Positions 16,554 to 24,953 of a stretch of 46,561 bases of DNA are shown one piece after another (within the stretch, counting starts at the first letter, position 1; each line of letters opens with the position of its first letter). The notes under the pieces are model-generated. The model did not search any database, was not told the DNA's origin, and worked only from the letters and a program-made list of their open reading frames with translations. The stretch lies in contig JAJDEA010000205.1 of the NCBI GenBank assembly GCA_029260035.1, positions 1 to 46,561 on the forward strand, written 5' to 3'. The position numbers and the translations under genes were made by a program. This DNA is from Phycisphaerae bacterium. Lineage in GTDB: Bacteria > Planctomycetota > Phycisphaerae > UBA1845.

Positions 16554-17512
16554 CATCGAAAGACTTTCTCGCAATTGGTGTTGACTTGGGCGGAACGAAT
16601 ATCAAGGCAGCGCTCGTTGACGCCTTTGGCAAAATCCTCGCAAAGCACGCTCAGCCTGCCACTGTGAACCGAGGGCCGGACGCGGTCATTGCCGACATTG
16701 AACATGCCATTCGAGTAGTCCTTGGTGCGCATTCGCACGATCGCGCGTTGTTGAAGGGGATTGGCGTGGGTGCTCCCGGGCCTTTAAGCCCAAGCAAGGG
16801 CGTAGTGATTGGGGCGGCGAATCTTCCCGGTTGGCAAAACATTGCGTTGCGTGACCGCATTTCTCTTGCCTTAGGTCTCCCCGTTGTGCTCGACAACGAT
16901 GGCAACGTGGCGGCGTTCGGCGAGTTCTGGGCCGGGTCGGGCGCGGGCGATGATGATGTCGTATTGTTGACACTTGGGACGGGGGTCGGAGCTGGGGTTG
17001 TGATCGATGGAGCGACTTATCGCGGTCAACTCGAAAACGCGGCAGAGATCGGGCACGTTATCGTAGTTCCTGATGGATTGCCTTGTGTCTGTGGAAAGAG
17101 GGGCTGTCTGGAGCAATACGCATCAGCATCCAGCGTTGCCCGCCGAGTCCAAGGCGGGATAGAGCGAGGCGAGCATTGCTCCTTAACACTGTCCGGTGAG
17201 AAGATCACTGCAGAGGCAGTCGCGTCCGCCGCACAGCAGTGCGATCCGCTGTGCGAACGAGTTTGGGATGAGGCGTGCAAGTGTCTAGGCGTGATGTGCG
17301 TGAATATCCAACACATGTTCAATCCGGCGCGAATTCTTCTGGGAGGGGGGATGAGCCAGGCGGGCGCGTTATTGCTGAATAGAGTGCGAACGCATTTCGA
17401 AACTCATCGATGGACCTTGCATAACGACTTCCCGCGGATTGAATTGGCGTCGCTTGGTTATGATGCTGGCGTCATTGGTGCAGCAGGGCTTGTCTTGTCC
17501 ACAAAAGCGTAA
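16550..17512 (+). CDS. ROK-family sugar kinase (glucokinase-like)
   Basis: The 320-residue protein shows the ROK plan: the phosphate loop VDLGGTNIKAAL (about 11-22), GVGAPGP, the catalytic-base motif LDNDGNVAAFGE, TLGTGVGAGVV, and the zinc site EIGH...CVCGKRGCLE. This is the usual signature of glucokinase or related hexose kinases; substrate choice cannot be read from sequence. No N-terminal helix-turn-helix is present, so it is an enzyme and not a NagC-type repressor. The ATG overlaps the serA stop by four bases. The pairing could balance glycolytic input and serine drain, but that is speculation. Confidence 0.9.
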   Translation: MTSKDFLAIGVDLGGTNIKAALVDAFGKILAKHAQPATVNRGPDAVIADIEHAIRVVLGAHSHDRALLKGIGVGAPGPLSPSKGVVIGAANLPGWQNIALRDRISLALGLPVVLDNDGNVAAFGEFWAGSGAGDDDVVLLTLGTGVGAGVVIDGATYRGQLENAAEIGHVIVVPDGLPCVCGKRGCLEQYASASSVARRVQGGIERGEHCSLTLSGEKITAEAVASAAQQCDPLCERVWDEACKCLGVMCVNIQHMFNPARILLGGGMSQAGALLLNRVRTHFETHRWTLHNDFPRIELASLGYDAGVIGAAGLVLSTKA

Positions 17513-17541
17513 TCGGCCGACGGTAATCACGGTTGTTTTCA

Positions 17542-17961
17542 TCATTCCAGGCTATTCACTGCTCTCGCTTGAAGCTCCGCCGCTCTCTGCGTGAGTTCCT
17601 CAGACGTTGGCAGCACTTCCGGCTGTAGCTCGAAATGCTTTGCGTGGACATCATGAATCTTCCCAGCCCAGAGGACCTCCGCGAAAAAATCGAGTGGAAC
17701 ATGCTGATACCACGGCGGTTTGACATCCCAGTTGGTCTGCAAAGTTTCAAACCCTTCGTGCTTTATTTCAATGTTGTAATCGCCGTACCAAATGAAATCG
17801 ACGGAAACCTCACTTCGACCGATTTCCTGCCCGTTCAAATGAACGAGAGCGCTCGGTGGGGTGGTCGTGATGTGCATTGTTCGGCGCACGCAGGACGTAA
17901 GAATGAGCGTCAACGTGACGCAGCCGACAACGCCAAAGCGTACAATCTTACTTTTTGCCAT
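17542..17961 (-). CDS. PEGA-domain lipoprotein
   Basis: The 139-residue precursor has a lipoprotein signal, VGCVTLTLILTSC, with the lipidated cysteine at about residue 24. The short mature part starts with a PEGA-type beta domain: TTPPSALVHLNGQEIG, then a Y-x-I-E-I strand and HEGFETLQTNWDV. PEGA domains are surface or periplasmic beta-sandwiches with no known activity. The rest of the protein is a charged tail ending in a coiled-coil-like segment (LTQRAAELQARAV). It faces the ROK kinase gene convergently across 29 bases and precedes nothing on the same strand. Confidence 0.85.
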   Translation of the reverse strand: MAKSKIVRFGVVGCVTLTLILTSCVRRTMHITTTPPSALVHLNGQEIGRSEVSVDFIWYGDYNIEIKHEGFETLQTNWDVKPPWYQHVPLDFFAEVLWAGKIHDVHAKHFELQPEVLPTSEELTQRAAELQARAVNSLE

Positions 17962-18039
17962 TTGTCATTCTCGCCTGTGTTCGGGTGGGGTGATTTTGAT
18001 GGGGAGATATACGCCGTTTCGAATCGCCAGCCAGCACTC

Positions 18040-18474
18040 CTAACTTCGTCCGTAAAGGTACTGATGCAGGTATTCAATTGTGCTTTGTTGATCGACGACT
18101 TCGGTGGCTAGAAGGTCGCCCGAAGAAATGATGCCATAAAGGACATCATCCTCGACGACGGGAAGATGGCGAATCCGTTTTTGCGTCATGATCGCTCGGC
18201 ATTCCGAAAGCGGCGTCTCTCGGCGGCAACACGCCATCGGTGAAGTCATCACGTCACCCACGAGAATCTTGCTCGCATCCACACTTTCCGCGACCACTCT
18301 GCAGAGTATGTCTCGTTCTGTAAAAATGCCAACGACATGTTCGGCATCTGTAACGACGACCGCACCGATACGTCGTTCGTTCATTAGCTTGGCAGCGTCG
18401 AGCACGGAACTATCGCGACTTGCCGTCGCTACGTCGACGCCTTTGCGGTCCAGGATTGTCTGAGCTTTTGGCAT
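18040..18474 (-). CDS. CBS-domain-pair protein
   Basis: The 144-residue product consists only of two CBS motifs: residues about 5-65 (DAAKLMNERRIGAVVVTD, GIFTERDILCRV) and 75-135 (MTSPMACCRRETPLSECRAI, HLPVVEDDVLYGIISSGDL). Tandem CBS pairs bind adenine nucleotides and usually regulate a partner protein, but here no enzyme domain is fused and no obvious partner is adjacent. The start ATG at 18472-18474 is clear: GGAGG lies six bases upstream. A longer reading to 18564 would need to run through that ribosome site. Confidence 0.88.
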   Translation of the reverse strand: MPKAQTILDRKGVDVATASRDSSVLDAAKLMNERRIGAVVVTDAEHVVGIFTERDILCRVVAESVDASKILVGDVMTSPMACCRRETPLSECRAIMTQKRIRHLPVVEDDVLYGIISSGDLLATEVVDQQSTIEYLHQYLYGRS

Positions 18475-18659
18475 AATAATCCTCCATGACGCAGCCAGCC
18501 GACTTGACAGCAAGGCTGAGTCGATAACAAACTTCCCCTCGCCTTCACAAGGTTTTTCCTCCAAATAGGCGACCTTGTCAAGCCGCTTGATGTGCTAAGA
18601 CTTACCGATCAATCTTTGGCATGTGAATTGTTCCGCGGGTTTCCGGCCTTAGTGCATAG

Positions 18660-18842
18660 CTAAGAATCGTCGTCAGTCTCCACAGCGTCGCGGTCTTTGT
18701 ATTTTCCGCGTTTCCGTGCCGCATCCCGCAGTAGATATTCGATTTGTGCGTTCAGGCTGCGCAGATCGTCCTTGGCCCAACGATTGAGCGCATCCATCAG
18801 GTCCGGCGGAAGACGAAGTAAAAATGGCTTGCGTTTGGCCAT
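18660..18842 (-). CDS. Arc-like ribbon-helix-helix protein
   Basis: The 60-residue basic protein reads MAKRKPFLLRLPPDLMDAL then RWAKDDLRSLNAQIEYLLRDA. This is the ribbon-helix-helix plan of the Arc/MetJ superfamily: a short beta strand, two helices, and a basic tail. Such proteins dimerise and bind operator DNA. The gene lies 110 bases after the SPFH gene on the same strand, a pairing I recall from other bacteria. It may control the promoter upstream of the SPFH gene, which carries a dyad over its -10 region. Alternative starts a few codons upstream exist; the chosen ATG gives the standard N-terminus. Confidence 0.75.
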   Translation of the reverse strand: MAKRKPFLLRLPPDLMDALNRWAKDDLRSLNAQIEYLLRDAARKRGKYKDRDAVETDDDS

Positions 18843-18952
18843 AGTCAAGTACTTTTGAGATGCGGTGACAACCAAGCTATATCGGGCAGGTCATCGACCC
18901 GCCCGAGGTGCCAACCATTGATAACGTACGACTGTTCACATTTCCCGTGACT

Positions 18953-19825
18953 TTAGTTGTACAGCGTACCCGTGTTGACGATGGGCTGAGCTGCCTTATC
19001 ACCGCAGAGCACAACAAGCAGGTTACTGACCATCGTTGCTTTGCGCTCTTCATCGAGTTTGACAGTGTTATGCTCTTCGAGCTTGGCCAGCGCCATATCA
19101 ACCATTCCCACCGCTCCATCGACGATACGCTGTCTCGCCGCAACGATGGCTTCCGCCTGTTGCCGCTGCAACATCGCCCCAGCGATTTCCGGAGCATAAG
19201 CAAGATGACTAATGCGCGTTTCCTCGACCTCAATGCCCGCCCGGTTAATGCGATCCTGAACTTCCTTCTGAAGCGTCGCCGACACGTCGTCCACACTGCC
19301 ACGTAGTGACAAGGTGTCACCTTCGAACGTGTCGTATGGGTACGAAAGTGCCAGATGCCGAAGCGCTGCCTCGCTCTGTACGCGTATGTAGTCCTGATAA
19401 TCTTCAACGTCAAAAACGGCACGAGCGGTGTCAATGATTCGCCACACAACGACCAATGAAATCTCGATCGGATTGCCTCGCTGGTCGTTGACCTTGAGTG
19501 TGTCGCCTGCCAGGTTGTGAGCGCGCAGCGACACTTTCTTCTTGAGCATCAGCGGATTCGCCCAGCTGAAGCCGGTCGTCTTCACCGTGCCTTTGTATTT
19601 TCCAAACAAAATGAGCGCCGCTGCTACGTTTGGTTGAAGCGTGAAAAACCCAAACAAGCAGACGAACCAAAAGAGGGTGGCAATACCACACGCGACAATA
19701 CCGATGATGTGAACATGGCGTATAGTCCAATATCCCGTATAGCCCAACCCGAGGCCTATGACAAAGAAGGCGAATAGCGCCGCCCAGCCGTTGACCGTCC
19801 TGCATTCAAATTCTCTTGTTTCCAT
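18953..19825 (-). CDS. SPFH/Band 7 membrane protein
   Basis: The 290-residue protein has two hydrophobic segments near the N-terminus (about 15-30, [20 protein letters not shown], and 43-65). A Band 7/SPFH domain follows, including [14 protein letters not shown], a coiled stretch ([24 protein letters not shown]) and [16 protein letters not shown] proteins oligomerise at membranes and organise membrane microdomains or tether proteases; no protease partner such as NfeD lies nearby. The start has AAAGGAG eight bases upstream, and a near-perfect promoter lies just beyond. The Arc-like gene follows, suggesting a self-regulated two-gene unit. Confidence 0.88.
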   Translation of the reverse strand: METREFECRTVNGWAALFAFFVIGLGLGYTGYWTIRHVHIIGIVACGIATLFWFVCLFGFFTLQPNVAAALILFGKYKGTVKTTGFSWANPLMLKKKVSLRAHNLAGDTLKVNDQRGNPIEISLVVVWRIIDTARAVFDVEDYQDYIRVQSEAALRHLALSYPYDTFEGDTLSLRGSVDDVSATLQKEVQDRINRAGIEVEETRISHLAYAPEIAGAMLQRQQAEAIVAARQRIVDGAVGMVDMALAKLEEHNTVKLDEERKATMVSNLLVVLCGDKAAQPIVNTGTLYN

Positions 19826-19846
19826 CGTTGTTTCTCCTTTTCAAGT

Positions 19847-19885
19847 TGATATATAAATAATATCATATTGAATTGCCCATGTCAA
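19847..19885 (-). promoter_or_regulatory. Sigma-70-like promoter of the SPFH gene with an overlapping dyad
   Basis: On the minus strand a perfect TTGACA (19880-19885) is followed 17 bases later by TATTAT (19857-19862). The inverted repeat TGATAT (19847-19852) and ATATCA (19860-19865), with seven bases between, covers the -10 box and the likely start site. Its position would let a bound repressor block transcription. The Arc-like protein encoded downstream is the natural candidate, but binding is an inference. Confidence 0.65.
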
Positions 19886-20084
19886 GTTCATAACTTGTTT
19901 ATTGGCAGTGGTTTACAGAAAACGACAAATGCCAGGTAGGATGAAGGTGGTCGATTTCTGTTGGAAACGCTACGGAGGGCGAAGACGATTCCTGCGCACC
20001 TGCAAAAGTCCACTGGTCGGCTGAGTGCCAGGCTGTCGAGAGTAAAAGGGTAGCAGCAGTTGGCTTATCACGGAGGATAGACAA

Positions 20085-20699
20085 ATGAAAAGTGTTGTTC
20101 TTGGTGCAGTCGTTGCTGTTTGTACATGCGGCACATCCATGGCTGGCCCGGTGTTGCTGACATCGCTCGTCTTAAGAGAAGATTCGGCAATCGCGGGTCT
20201 TAATCTGGATATCGAACCGCGCGTTGAATTCATACTGCGGAGTTCGAGCGAAAGTTTCGGCTCTTGGGTTGACGTAGGCAGGGGAATCAGTTGGTCTAAT
20301 GGCGATGATGGTTCAGTCGACTTAAGTGTCAATACGGATGCATCCTTTACGGAGTTTTCCTCGTTACTTACCGATGGGGCAAATGATTTTTTTGCTGAGG
20401 GAATTGTGTTTTCAGATGGTTCCGTCGCATACGGGTCCGGACCGGAGTCGGATGTGCTTGGCACAAGTCCGGATTTCTTCGGCTACGACTTAGAGTTCGT
20501 TCGCCTTACCGTGTCGGACCTTCTCATAGAGCCGTATCAAAGCCAGCAGTTTCCTGAGCTTTTGGGCATATCAGTCACAGCCGATGTGACCTACGACTTC
20601 TACGGTTCGCCGGTGCCGGAGCCGTTCACTATTGTTCTGTTAGGCGCGGGTATGGTGCTTGTATTCTTAGGTCGATCGTGCCGTGTTGAATTGTCATAA
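20085..20699 (+). CDS. PEP-CTERM sorting-signal protein
   Basis: The 204-residue precursor has an N-terminal signal (VVLGAVVAVCTCGTSMA). It ends with the PEP-CTERM sorting signal: the motif VPEP near residue 180, a hydrophobic helix (FTIVLLGAGMVLVFLG) and a short basic tail (RSCR). The mature region is a beta-rich, acidic, serine-rich domain with no recognisable family. PEP-CTERM proteins are exported and processed by exosortase in organisms with exopolysaccharide and sulfation systems; no exosortase gene lies in this window. The start ATG has GGAGG eight bases upstream. A 343-base gap follows. Confidence 0.85.
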   Translation: MKSVVLGAVVAVCTCGTSMAGPVLLTSLVLREDSAIAGLNLDIEPRVEFILRSSSESFGSWVDVGRGISWSNGDDGSVDLSVNTDASFTEFSSLLTDGANDFFAEGIVFSDGSVAYGSGPESDVLGTSPDFFGYDLEFVRLTVSDLLIEPYQSQQFPELLGISVTADVTYDFYGSPVPEPFTIVLLGAGMVLVFLGRSCRVELS

Positions 20700-21042
20700 A
20701 TCGCTGAATGACGGATGGTAATTTCACCTGGCCCGTATTGCCGCTCTACCGCTCACGGCTGGGAAGAAATAAACGCTTCGATTCACTTACATACTGGTTT
20801 GAAATAAAGAGGAAGGCCACAGCGTCGATAATTGTATCGTGGGGCGGTAGGTGGTAGCCTGTTCGGCCTTGGGTCGCCCGGCTACGAAATCATTGCCGAA
20901 TTTCGTCATCTGGGGAATGTCGTGTTCGGCTCGAAACAAGCTGTAAATAAGTGCGGCGGGGGACTGTTGGTCTTCCAGCCGAATCGGCCCGGAATCGTGA
21001 TTCGCAATACATGACAACGCAAATACGTTGGAGCAATGAAGC
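20700..21042. other. Intergenic region before the sulfotransferase gene, 343 bases
   Basis: I see no gene, hairpin with T-tract or consensus promoter here. The twelve-base word ATAATTGTATCG occurs once in this gap (near 20828) and again inside the start of the sulfotransferase gene (near 21069), which may be coincidence. The gap must hold the sulfotransferase promoter. Confidence 0.4.
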
Positions 21043-21636
21043 ATGTCTAACAACAGTGATGAGTCCGTAATAATTGTATCGGGTTTGCCCCGCTCGGGTA
21101 CGTCGATGATGATGCAAATGATCGACAAGGGGGGGGTTCCTGCGTTGATCGATGAGATTCGCGTAGCTGACGACGACAATCCAAAGGGCTATTACGAATT
21201 TGAGCCTGTCAAAAAAACGAAGGAGGACGCCTCCTGGGTAAACGATGCGCCAGGCAAGGTCGTTAAGATGGTACACCTCCTGCTGCTCGACCTGCCGGAT
21301 GGCTTTAACTATCGCGTTGTTTTCATGCGCCGGGAACTCGATGAAGTGATCAAGTCGCAAAACATCATGCTTGAGCGCAGCCAAAAGGGCGGCGGCGACA
21401 TTAGCGAAGACATGCTCAAGAAGATTTTTCTCCAGCAAATCGAAAAGGTTTACAACTTTGTGGAGAGCAAGCCCAACTTCGAGATGCTTGAAATGAGTTA
21501 CAATAATTTGCTCAAAGAGCCGGCGCCCGCCATCGCTTCGATCAACGAATTTCTTGGCGGTCAACTCAACACAGACGCCATGCACGCCGTAGTTGATCCG
21601 TCTCTTTATCGTAACCGCGTTAGTGCAGAAAAATAA
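21043..21636 (+). CDS. Sulfotransferase-family protein
   Basis: The 197-residue protein has the PAPS-binding P-loop variant SGLPRSGTSMMMQM (residues about 13-26) and the RRELDEVIKSQ segment that fits the 3'-phosphate-binding motif. A helical end follows with no signal peptide. It would transfer sulfate from PAPS to a hydroxyl or amino group, releasing PAP; the acceptor is unknown. The protein is on the short side for the family but appears complete. It converges on an NrnA-like gene and ATP sulfurylase, which would supply the activated sulfate route and remove the PAP by-product. Confidence 0.8.
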   Translation: MSNNSDESVIIVSGLPRSGTSMMMQMIDKGGVPALIDEIRVADDDNPKGYYEFEPVKKTKEDASWVNDAPGKVVKMVHLLLLDLPDGFNYRVVFMRRELDEVIKSQNIMLERSQKGGGDISEDMLKKIFLQQIEKVYNFVESKPNFEMLEMSYNNLLKEPAPAIASINEFLGGQLNTDAMHAVVDPSLYRNRVSAEK

Positions 21637-21649
21637 GTGAGAGGTCTCG

Positions 21650-22669
21650 TTACGAAGCGGGTCCGAATTGCGAAAGGTGTGATTCCGCTTCGGGCAGGAC
21701 TTTTGCAATTGTCGCAACCAGGTCAGCATCAACGATCGCGCCAGCGGCTTGGCTGTGCCCGCCACCCTTGAACTTGGCTGCGAGGTCGATCACTGTCACA
21801 TTTCCTGAGCCTCGGAAATTGATCCGGGTCTTGCCCTGCCTGCCTTCCGTAAACAACATCGCCAATCGAGCGCCGTCGACTGAGCGAGGAACGTTAATCT
21901 GGTCGTCGATATCAGCCGCAGAACAACCTGCATCCTGAATCTCTTGGTAACTTGCTGAGCTGTAGGCGATTTCCCCGCCTGCCAGGACGCTTGTGTTGGC
22001 GTAGATTATGCGAAGAAGATCAAACTCGCTCTTGCTCTGACTTCGCCCCAGTTTTTCGCCAAGTAGCGCTACGTCGGCGCCCAAGCCAACCAAATCCCCG
22101 CCAGCGTGAAGGGCGGAAGCCGTCGCTGTCGGCAATGAAAATCCTAGCGTGTCCGTCTGAATTCCAGCGTAAAGAAGCGAAGCTGTCGCTTGATCGATGG
22201 GTCGATCCGCAGCGCAGAGAAAATGGTAAACCAACTCGCAAGCACTACTTGCCTCACCGACAATCCAATTCACATCGCCGAAATTGGTGTTGGTTTCATG
22301 GTGATCGATGTTGACGATAACCCGGTCAGCCGACCAATCTGAGTCCTTGCGCTCCAACCCCACATTGCAGCGGGGCTTCTTCGCCGTGTCACACACGATG
22401 AAGCCATCAGCCGCGGAAAAATCCTCATCTGTAGCGATCGAAATGCCCGCCATATCCAGCAGAAACGAAAGTCTTTGAGAAAGCGAGCCTTCCGGCAGCG
22501 CCACCGTTGGCGAACGGCGTTCGTTGGTCAGCGCCCGCGCCATTGCAAACGCAGAACCCAGCGCATCCGCATCGGGTACAACGTGCGAAATGACAACGGG
22601 TCTTTCCATGCGCTGAATAGCGCCCAACACCGCGTCTGGGACATCAATGGTCTTACAACATGACTGCAT
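21650..22669 (-). CDS. NrnA-like DHH/DHHA1 phosphoesterase
   Basis: The product of about 339 residues has the DHH domain (SHVVPDADALGSA, then VNIDHHETN) and the DHHA1 domain with FKGGGHSQAAGA near the C-terminus. This is the NrnA pattern: short oligoribonuclease activity and, in characterised members, 3'-phosphoadenosine 5'-phosphate (PAP) phosphatase activity. The start is uncertain: ATG at 22667-22669 gives MQSCCKTIDVPDA. A TTG at 22703-22705 overlaps the sat stop (TTGA) and has GAAGGG nearby. Either way it is tightly linked to sat, with a sulfotransferase convergent 13 bases away. Confidence 0.85.
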   Translation of the reverse strand: MQSCCKTIDVPDAVLGAIQRMERPVVISHVVPDADALGSAFAMARALTNERRSPTVALPEGSLSQRLSFLLDMAGISIATDEDFSAADGFIVCDTAKKPRCNVGLERKDSDWSADRVIVNIDHHETNTNFGDVNWIVGEASSACELVYHFLCAADRPIDQATASLLYAGIQTDTLGFSLPTATASALHAGGDLVGLGADVALLGEKLGRSQSKSEFDLLRIIYANTSVLAGGEIAYSSASYQEIQDAGCSAADIDDQINVPRSVDGARLAMLFTEGRQGKTRINFRGSGNVTVIDLAAKFKGGGHSQAAGAIVDADLVATIAKVLPEAESHLSQFGPAS

Positions 22670-22701
22670 AGTGACAGCTTGGTCCACGTATAAACCTCGA
22701 G

Positions 22702-23850
22702 TCAAGAACCCTTCATCGAATCAATCAAGATGTCAGCAATTTCAGGGCGTGTGAATTCGACAGGAGGTCGTTCGCCTTTCTGGAGCAGCTCGCGGACTTT
22801 GGTTCCTGACAAGAAGATCTGGTCGCCTTCGATCTTTGGGAAGGTCTTTCCGCTGACCATGCCTCCAGCGCTCTTCGACCATGCAGCGTGCTCAAAATTG
22901 AGCAACTGGATCTTCAACCCGCCATCAGGAAGCGTTTCGAATATGCGTTGTGCATCGTATGTGCCGTAATAGCTACCAACTCCAGCATGGTCGCGTCCGA
23001 CGATAAAGTGCGAACAGCCGTAGTTCTGCCTGAGAATGGCATGAAGGACTGCTTCTCGCGGGCCAGCATATCGCATAGCAGCTGGCATGATCGACAGAAG
23101 CGTGTGGTCTGGATGATAGTATTTCTCGATGATTACTTCGTAGCACTTCATGCGGACTTCTGCGGGAATGTCGCCGTCCTTTGTCGCGCCCATCAAAGGA
23201 TGAATCAGCAAGCCGTCCGTTATTTCCTGCGCACACTTGGTGAGGTATTCGTGGGCACGGTGAATGGGATTGCGCGTCTGGAAAGCAGCGATAGTCTTCC
23301 AGCCTCGGCGCTGAAACTCTGCTCGTGTGCTGAGCGGCGTTAGGCGGTGGTCCACAAACATCGGGTCGTGTCGAGCTGTGACGACATCAATCTTACCCGC
23401 CAGGCAAACATCACCCTCTTCCATCAAGCCCTTCACGCCCGGGTGAGCGATATCATCCGTGCCGTATGCTTTTGTTGCTTGTTTTGCTTTGTCCTGCTTA
23501 TATTTCTCACTGACGGTCAAATAGCCTAGCAGGCGGTCGTTGCCGTCGTGAAGTGCGATTCGACTTCCTGTTTCCACACGATCAGCCGTTGAAGCGTCGA
23601 CAGCGCATGTAATTGGAATCGGCCAAGCTGTTCCGTCCGACAGCTTCATTTCGTCACAAACACTGTTGTAGTCTGCCTCTCCCATAAACCCTTCCAACGG
23701 GCTCATAGCACCCACAGCGATCATCTCCAAATCACATTGCTGTCTCTCGTTTAGCTGTACCGACACTGCAGGCGGGGCCGATTCCTCGGAAGCTCCCGTA
23801 CGTTCAATAAGTTGACCGCCATGTGGCGCAATCAGTTCCACCCCATCCAT
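22702..23850 (-). CDS. sat: ATP sulfurylase (sulfate adenylyltransferase)
   Basis: The 382-residue enzyme makes adenylylsulfate (APS) from sulfate and ATP. The signatures are the PUA-like N-terminal domain (LNERQQCDLEMIAVGAMSPL), the active-site QTRNPIHRAHEYL and GRDHAGVGSYYG, and RYAGPREAVLHA. The C-terminal KVRELLQKGERPPVEF matches homomeric Sat without a fused APS kinase. No cysC or cysH lies in the window. The ATG at 23848-23850 has AGGA eight bases upstream. The stop overlaps or abuts the NrnA-like gene. Use in assimilation, or in PAPS supply for the nearby sulfotransferase, are both possible. Confidence 0.95.
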   Translation of the reverse strand: MDGVELIAPHGGQLIERTGASEESAPPAVSVQLNERQQCDLEMIAVGAMSPLEGFMGEADYNSVCDEMKLSDGTAWPIPITCAVDASTADRVETGSRIALHDGNDRLLGYLTVSEKYKQDKAKQATKAYGTDDIAHPGVKGLMEEGDVCLAGKIDVVTARHDPMFVDHRLTPLSTRAEFQRRGWKTIAAFQTRNPIHRAHEYLTKCAQEITDGLLIHPLMGATKDGDIPAEVRMKCYEVIIEKYYHPDHTLLSIMPAAMRYAGPREAVLHAILRQNYGCSHFIVGRDHAGVGSYYGTYDAQRIFETLPDGGLKIQLLNFEHAAWSKSAGGMVSGKTFPKIEGDQIFLSGTKVRELLQKGERPPVEFTRPEIADILIDSMKGS

Positions 23851-24220
23851 TCCGTTATTCCTCTCGTTTTCGTAAAACCGTCACTGTCAAAAATGCAAAA
23901 CCATAATGAACTATGGACGAAGAGCCTAGGGAGTAGACGAACACGACGCAAGCCCCAGCGTTCGTGGAAATCTCAAAGGATGGCGTAGCCCTTCGCCAAT
24001 GGGGGAAAAACCAATGTTATCGGTAGTCAATAGATATTGATTACTGGAAGAGCGGGCTTTCCTCGCCGTAGAATCGTCTTGCAGCATGGGTATGGCCGGG
24101 CGAGCCCTGCTCGTGAACCGTCCGACTACACATTCTCCGAACGAATGAGGTAAGACGTTCCGCCAGGCAAACGCTCTCAACTCAGCCCGCAACCAGCGTC
24201 GATCGGGGGCTGGAGGATTC
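23851..24220. other. Intergenic region between infC and sat, 370 bases
   Basis: No rpmI or rplT follows infC here, unlike in many bacteria. Just after infC a hairpin can form from CAGCCC and GGGCTG on the minus strand (about 24180-24205), but no T-tract follows. The rest holds the ribosome site of sat and no other feature I can support. Confidence 0.4.
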
Positions 24221-24865
24221 TCATACCCCCGCGGATTCCTGCGTCTCAGGCTTGGCAACAGTCTCGACCTTGGCGTCAGCTTTGGTTTCAGTCTTGACCT
24301 CGGCCTTCGTCTCATCTTTTGGCTTGGCCTTATCAACCTTCTTTTTGGCCTTACTCACGGGCTTGGCTGGCGCGACAACCATGGTCATTCGTCTTCCAAC
24401 CAACAAAGGCCTTCTCTCCATTTTGATCGCTTCGCCAAGCTCGGCAATGATTTCCTCAAAAATGGCTGAAGCAAAATCGCGGTTGAACCGCTCTCGGCCT
24501 CGGAAGAGCATAGTAAACTGCACTTTGTGCCCTTGATCCAAGAATTTCCGCACGCGCTCGATCTTGATCTGCCGATCATGTGGGTCTGTTTTCGGTCTGA
24601 TTCTGATCTCTTTCAGGGTGACCGTATGAGCGCCAGCAGAGGCTTTTTGCCGCTTCTTTTTCTCATACTGCTGTTTGCCATAATCAACAATCCGGCAAAC
24701 AGGCGGTGACTCCGTTGGCGAGACCTCCACTAAATCCAAGCCAGCCTCGCGCGCAAGCGATAACGCCTGCTCGACAGGGATGACGCCCAACTGATTCTGG
24801 TGCTGATCGATTACGCGTATAGGTGAGACACGGATACGATCGTTCAATCGAAGTGCTTTCGCGAT
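24221..24865 (-). CDS. infC: Translation initiation factor IF-3, starting at an ATC codon
   Basis: IF-3 binds the 30S subunit and rejects non-standard start codons. The domains are the N-terminal RIRVSPIRVIDQHQNQLGV, SPTESPPVCRIVDYGK, the linker, and a C-terminal domain with KMERRPLLVGRRMTM. A lysine-, glutamate- and alanine-rich tail of about 45 residues follows, longer than usual. No ATG, GTG or in-frame start matches the family beginning except a TTG at 24845-24847. Six codons further upstream ATC-GCG-AAA-GCA-CTT-CGA encodes the expected (M)AKALR, with AAAGG nine bases before ATC. E. coli infC starts at ATT and is self-regulated by this feature, so I place the start at the ATC. thrS lies 88 bases upstream on the same strand. 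Confidence 0.9.
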   Translation of the reverse strand: MAKALRLNDRIRVSPIRVIDQHQNQLGVIPVEQALSLAREAGLDLVEVSPTESPPVCRIVDYGKQQYEKKKRQKASAGAHTVTLKEIRIRPKTDPHDRQIKIERVRKFLDQGHKVQFTMLFRGRERFNRDFASAIFEEIIAELGEAIKMERRPLLVGRRMTMVVAPAKPVSKAKKKVDKAKPKDETKAEVKTETKADAKVETVAKPETQESAGV

Positions 24866-24870
24866 GGCAT
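24844..24870 (-). other. Eight-codon out-of-frame ORF overlapping the infC start
   Basis: An ATG at 24868-24870 opens a reading frame of eight codons that ends in TGA at 24844, in a different frame from infC. It uses the same Shine-Dalgarno sequence and sits five bases before the infC ATC. It could compete with infC initiation; expression is not shown. Confidence 0.4.
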
Positions 24871-24953
24871 TCTACCTTTCAATATAACTCTCGGCACGCC
24901 GCACCAATGTGCATAGCCAACCTCCCCAGTTGACTTCGGCGACCGACGGGACT

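Noticed and set aside
20890..21765. 291-codon open frame on the minus strand
   Set aside because: It is the antisense shadow of the sulfotransferase gene, and has no ribosome site or domain.
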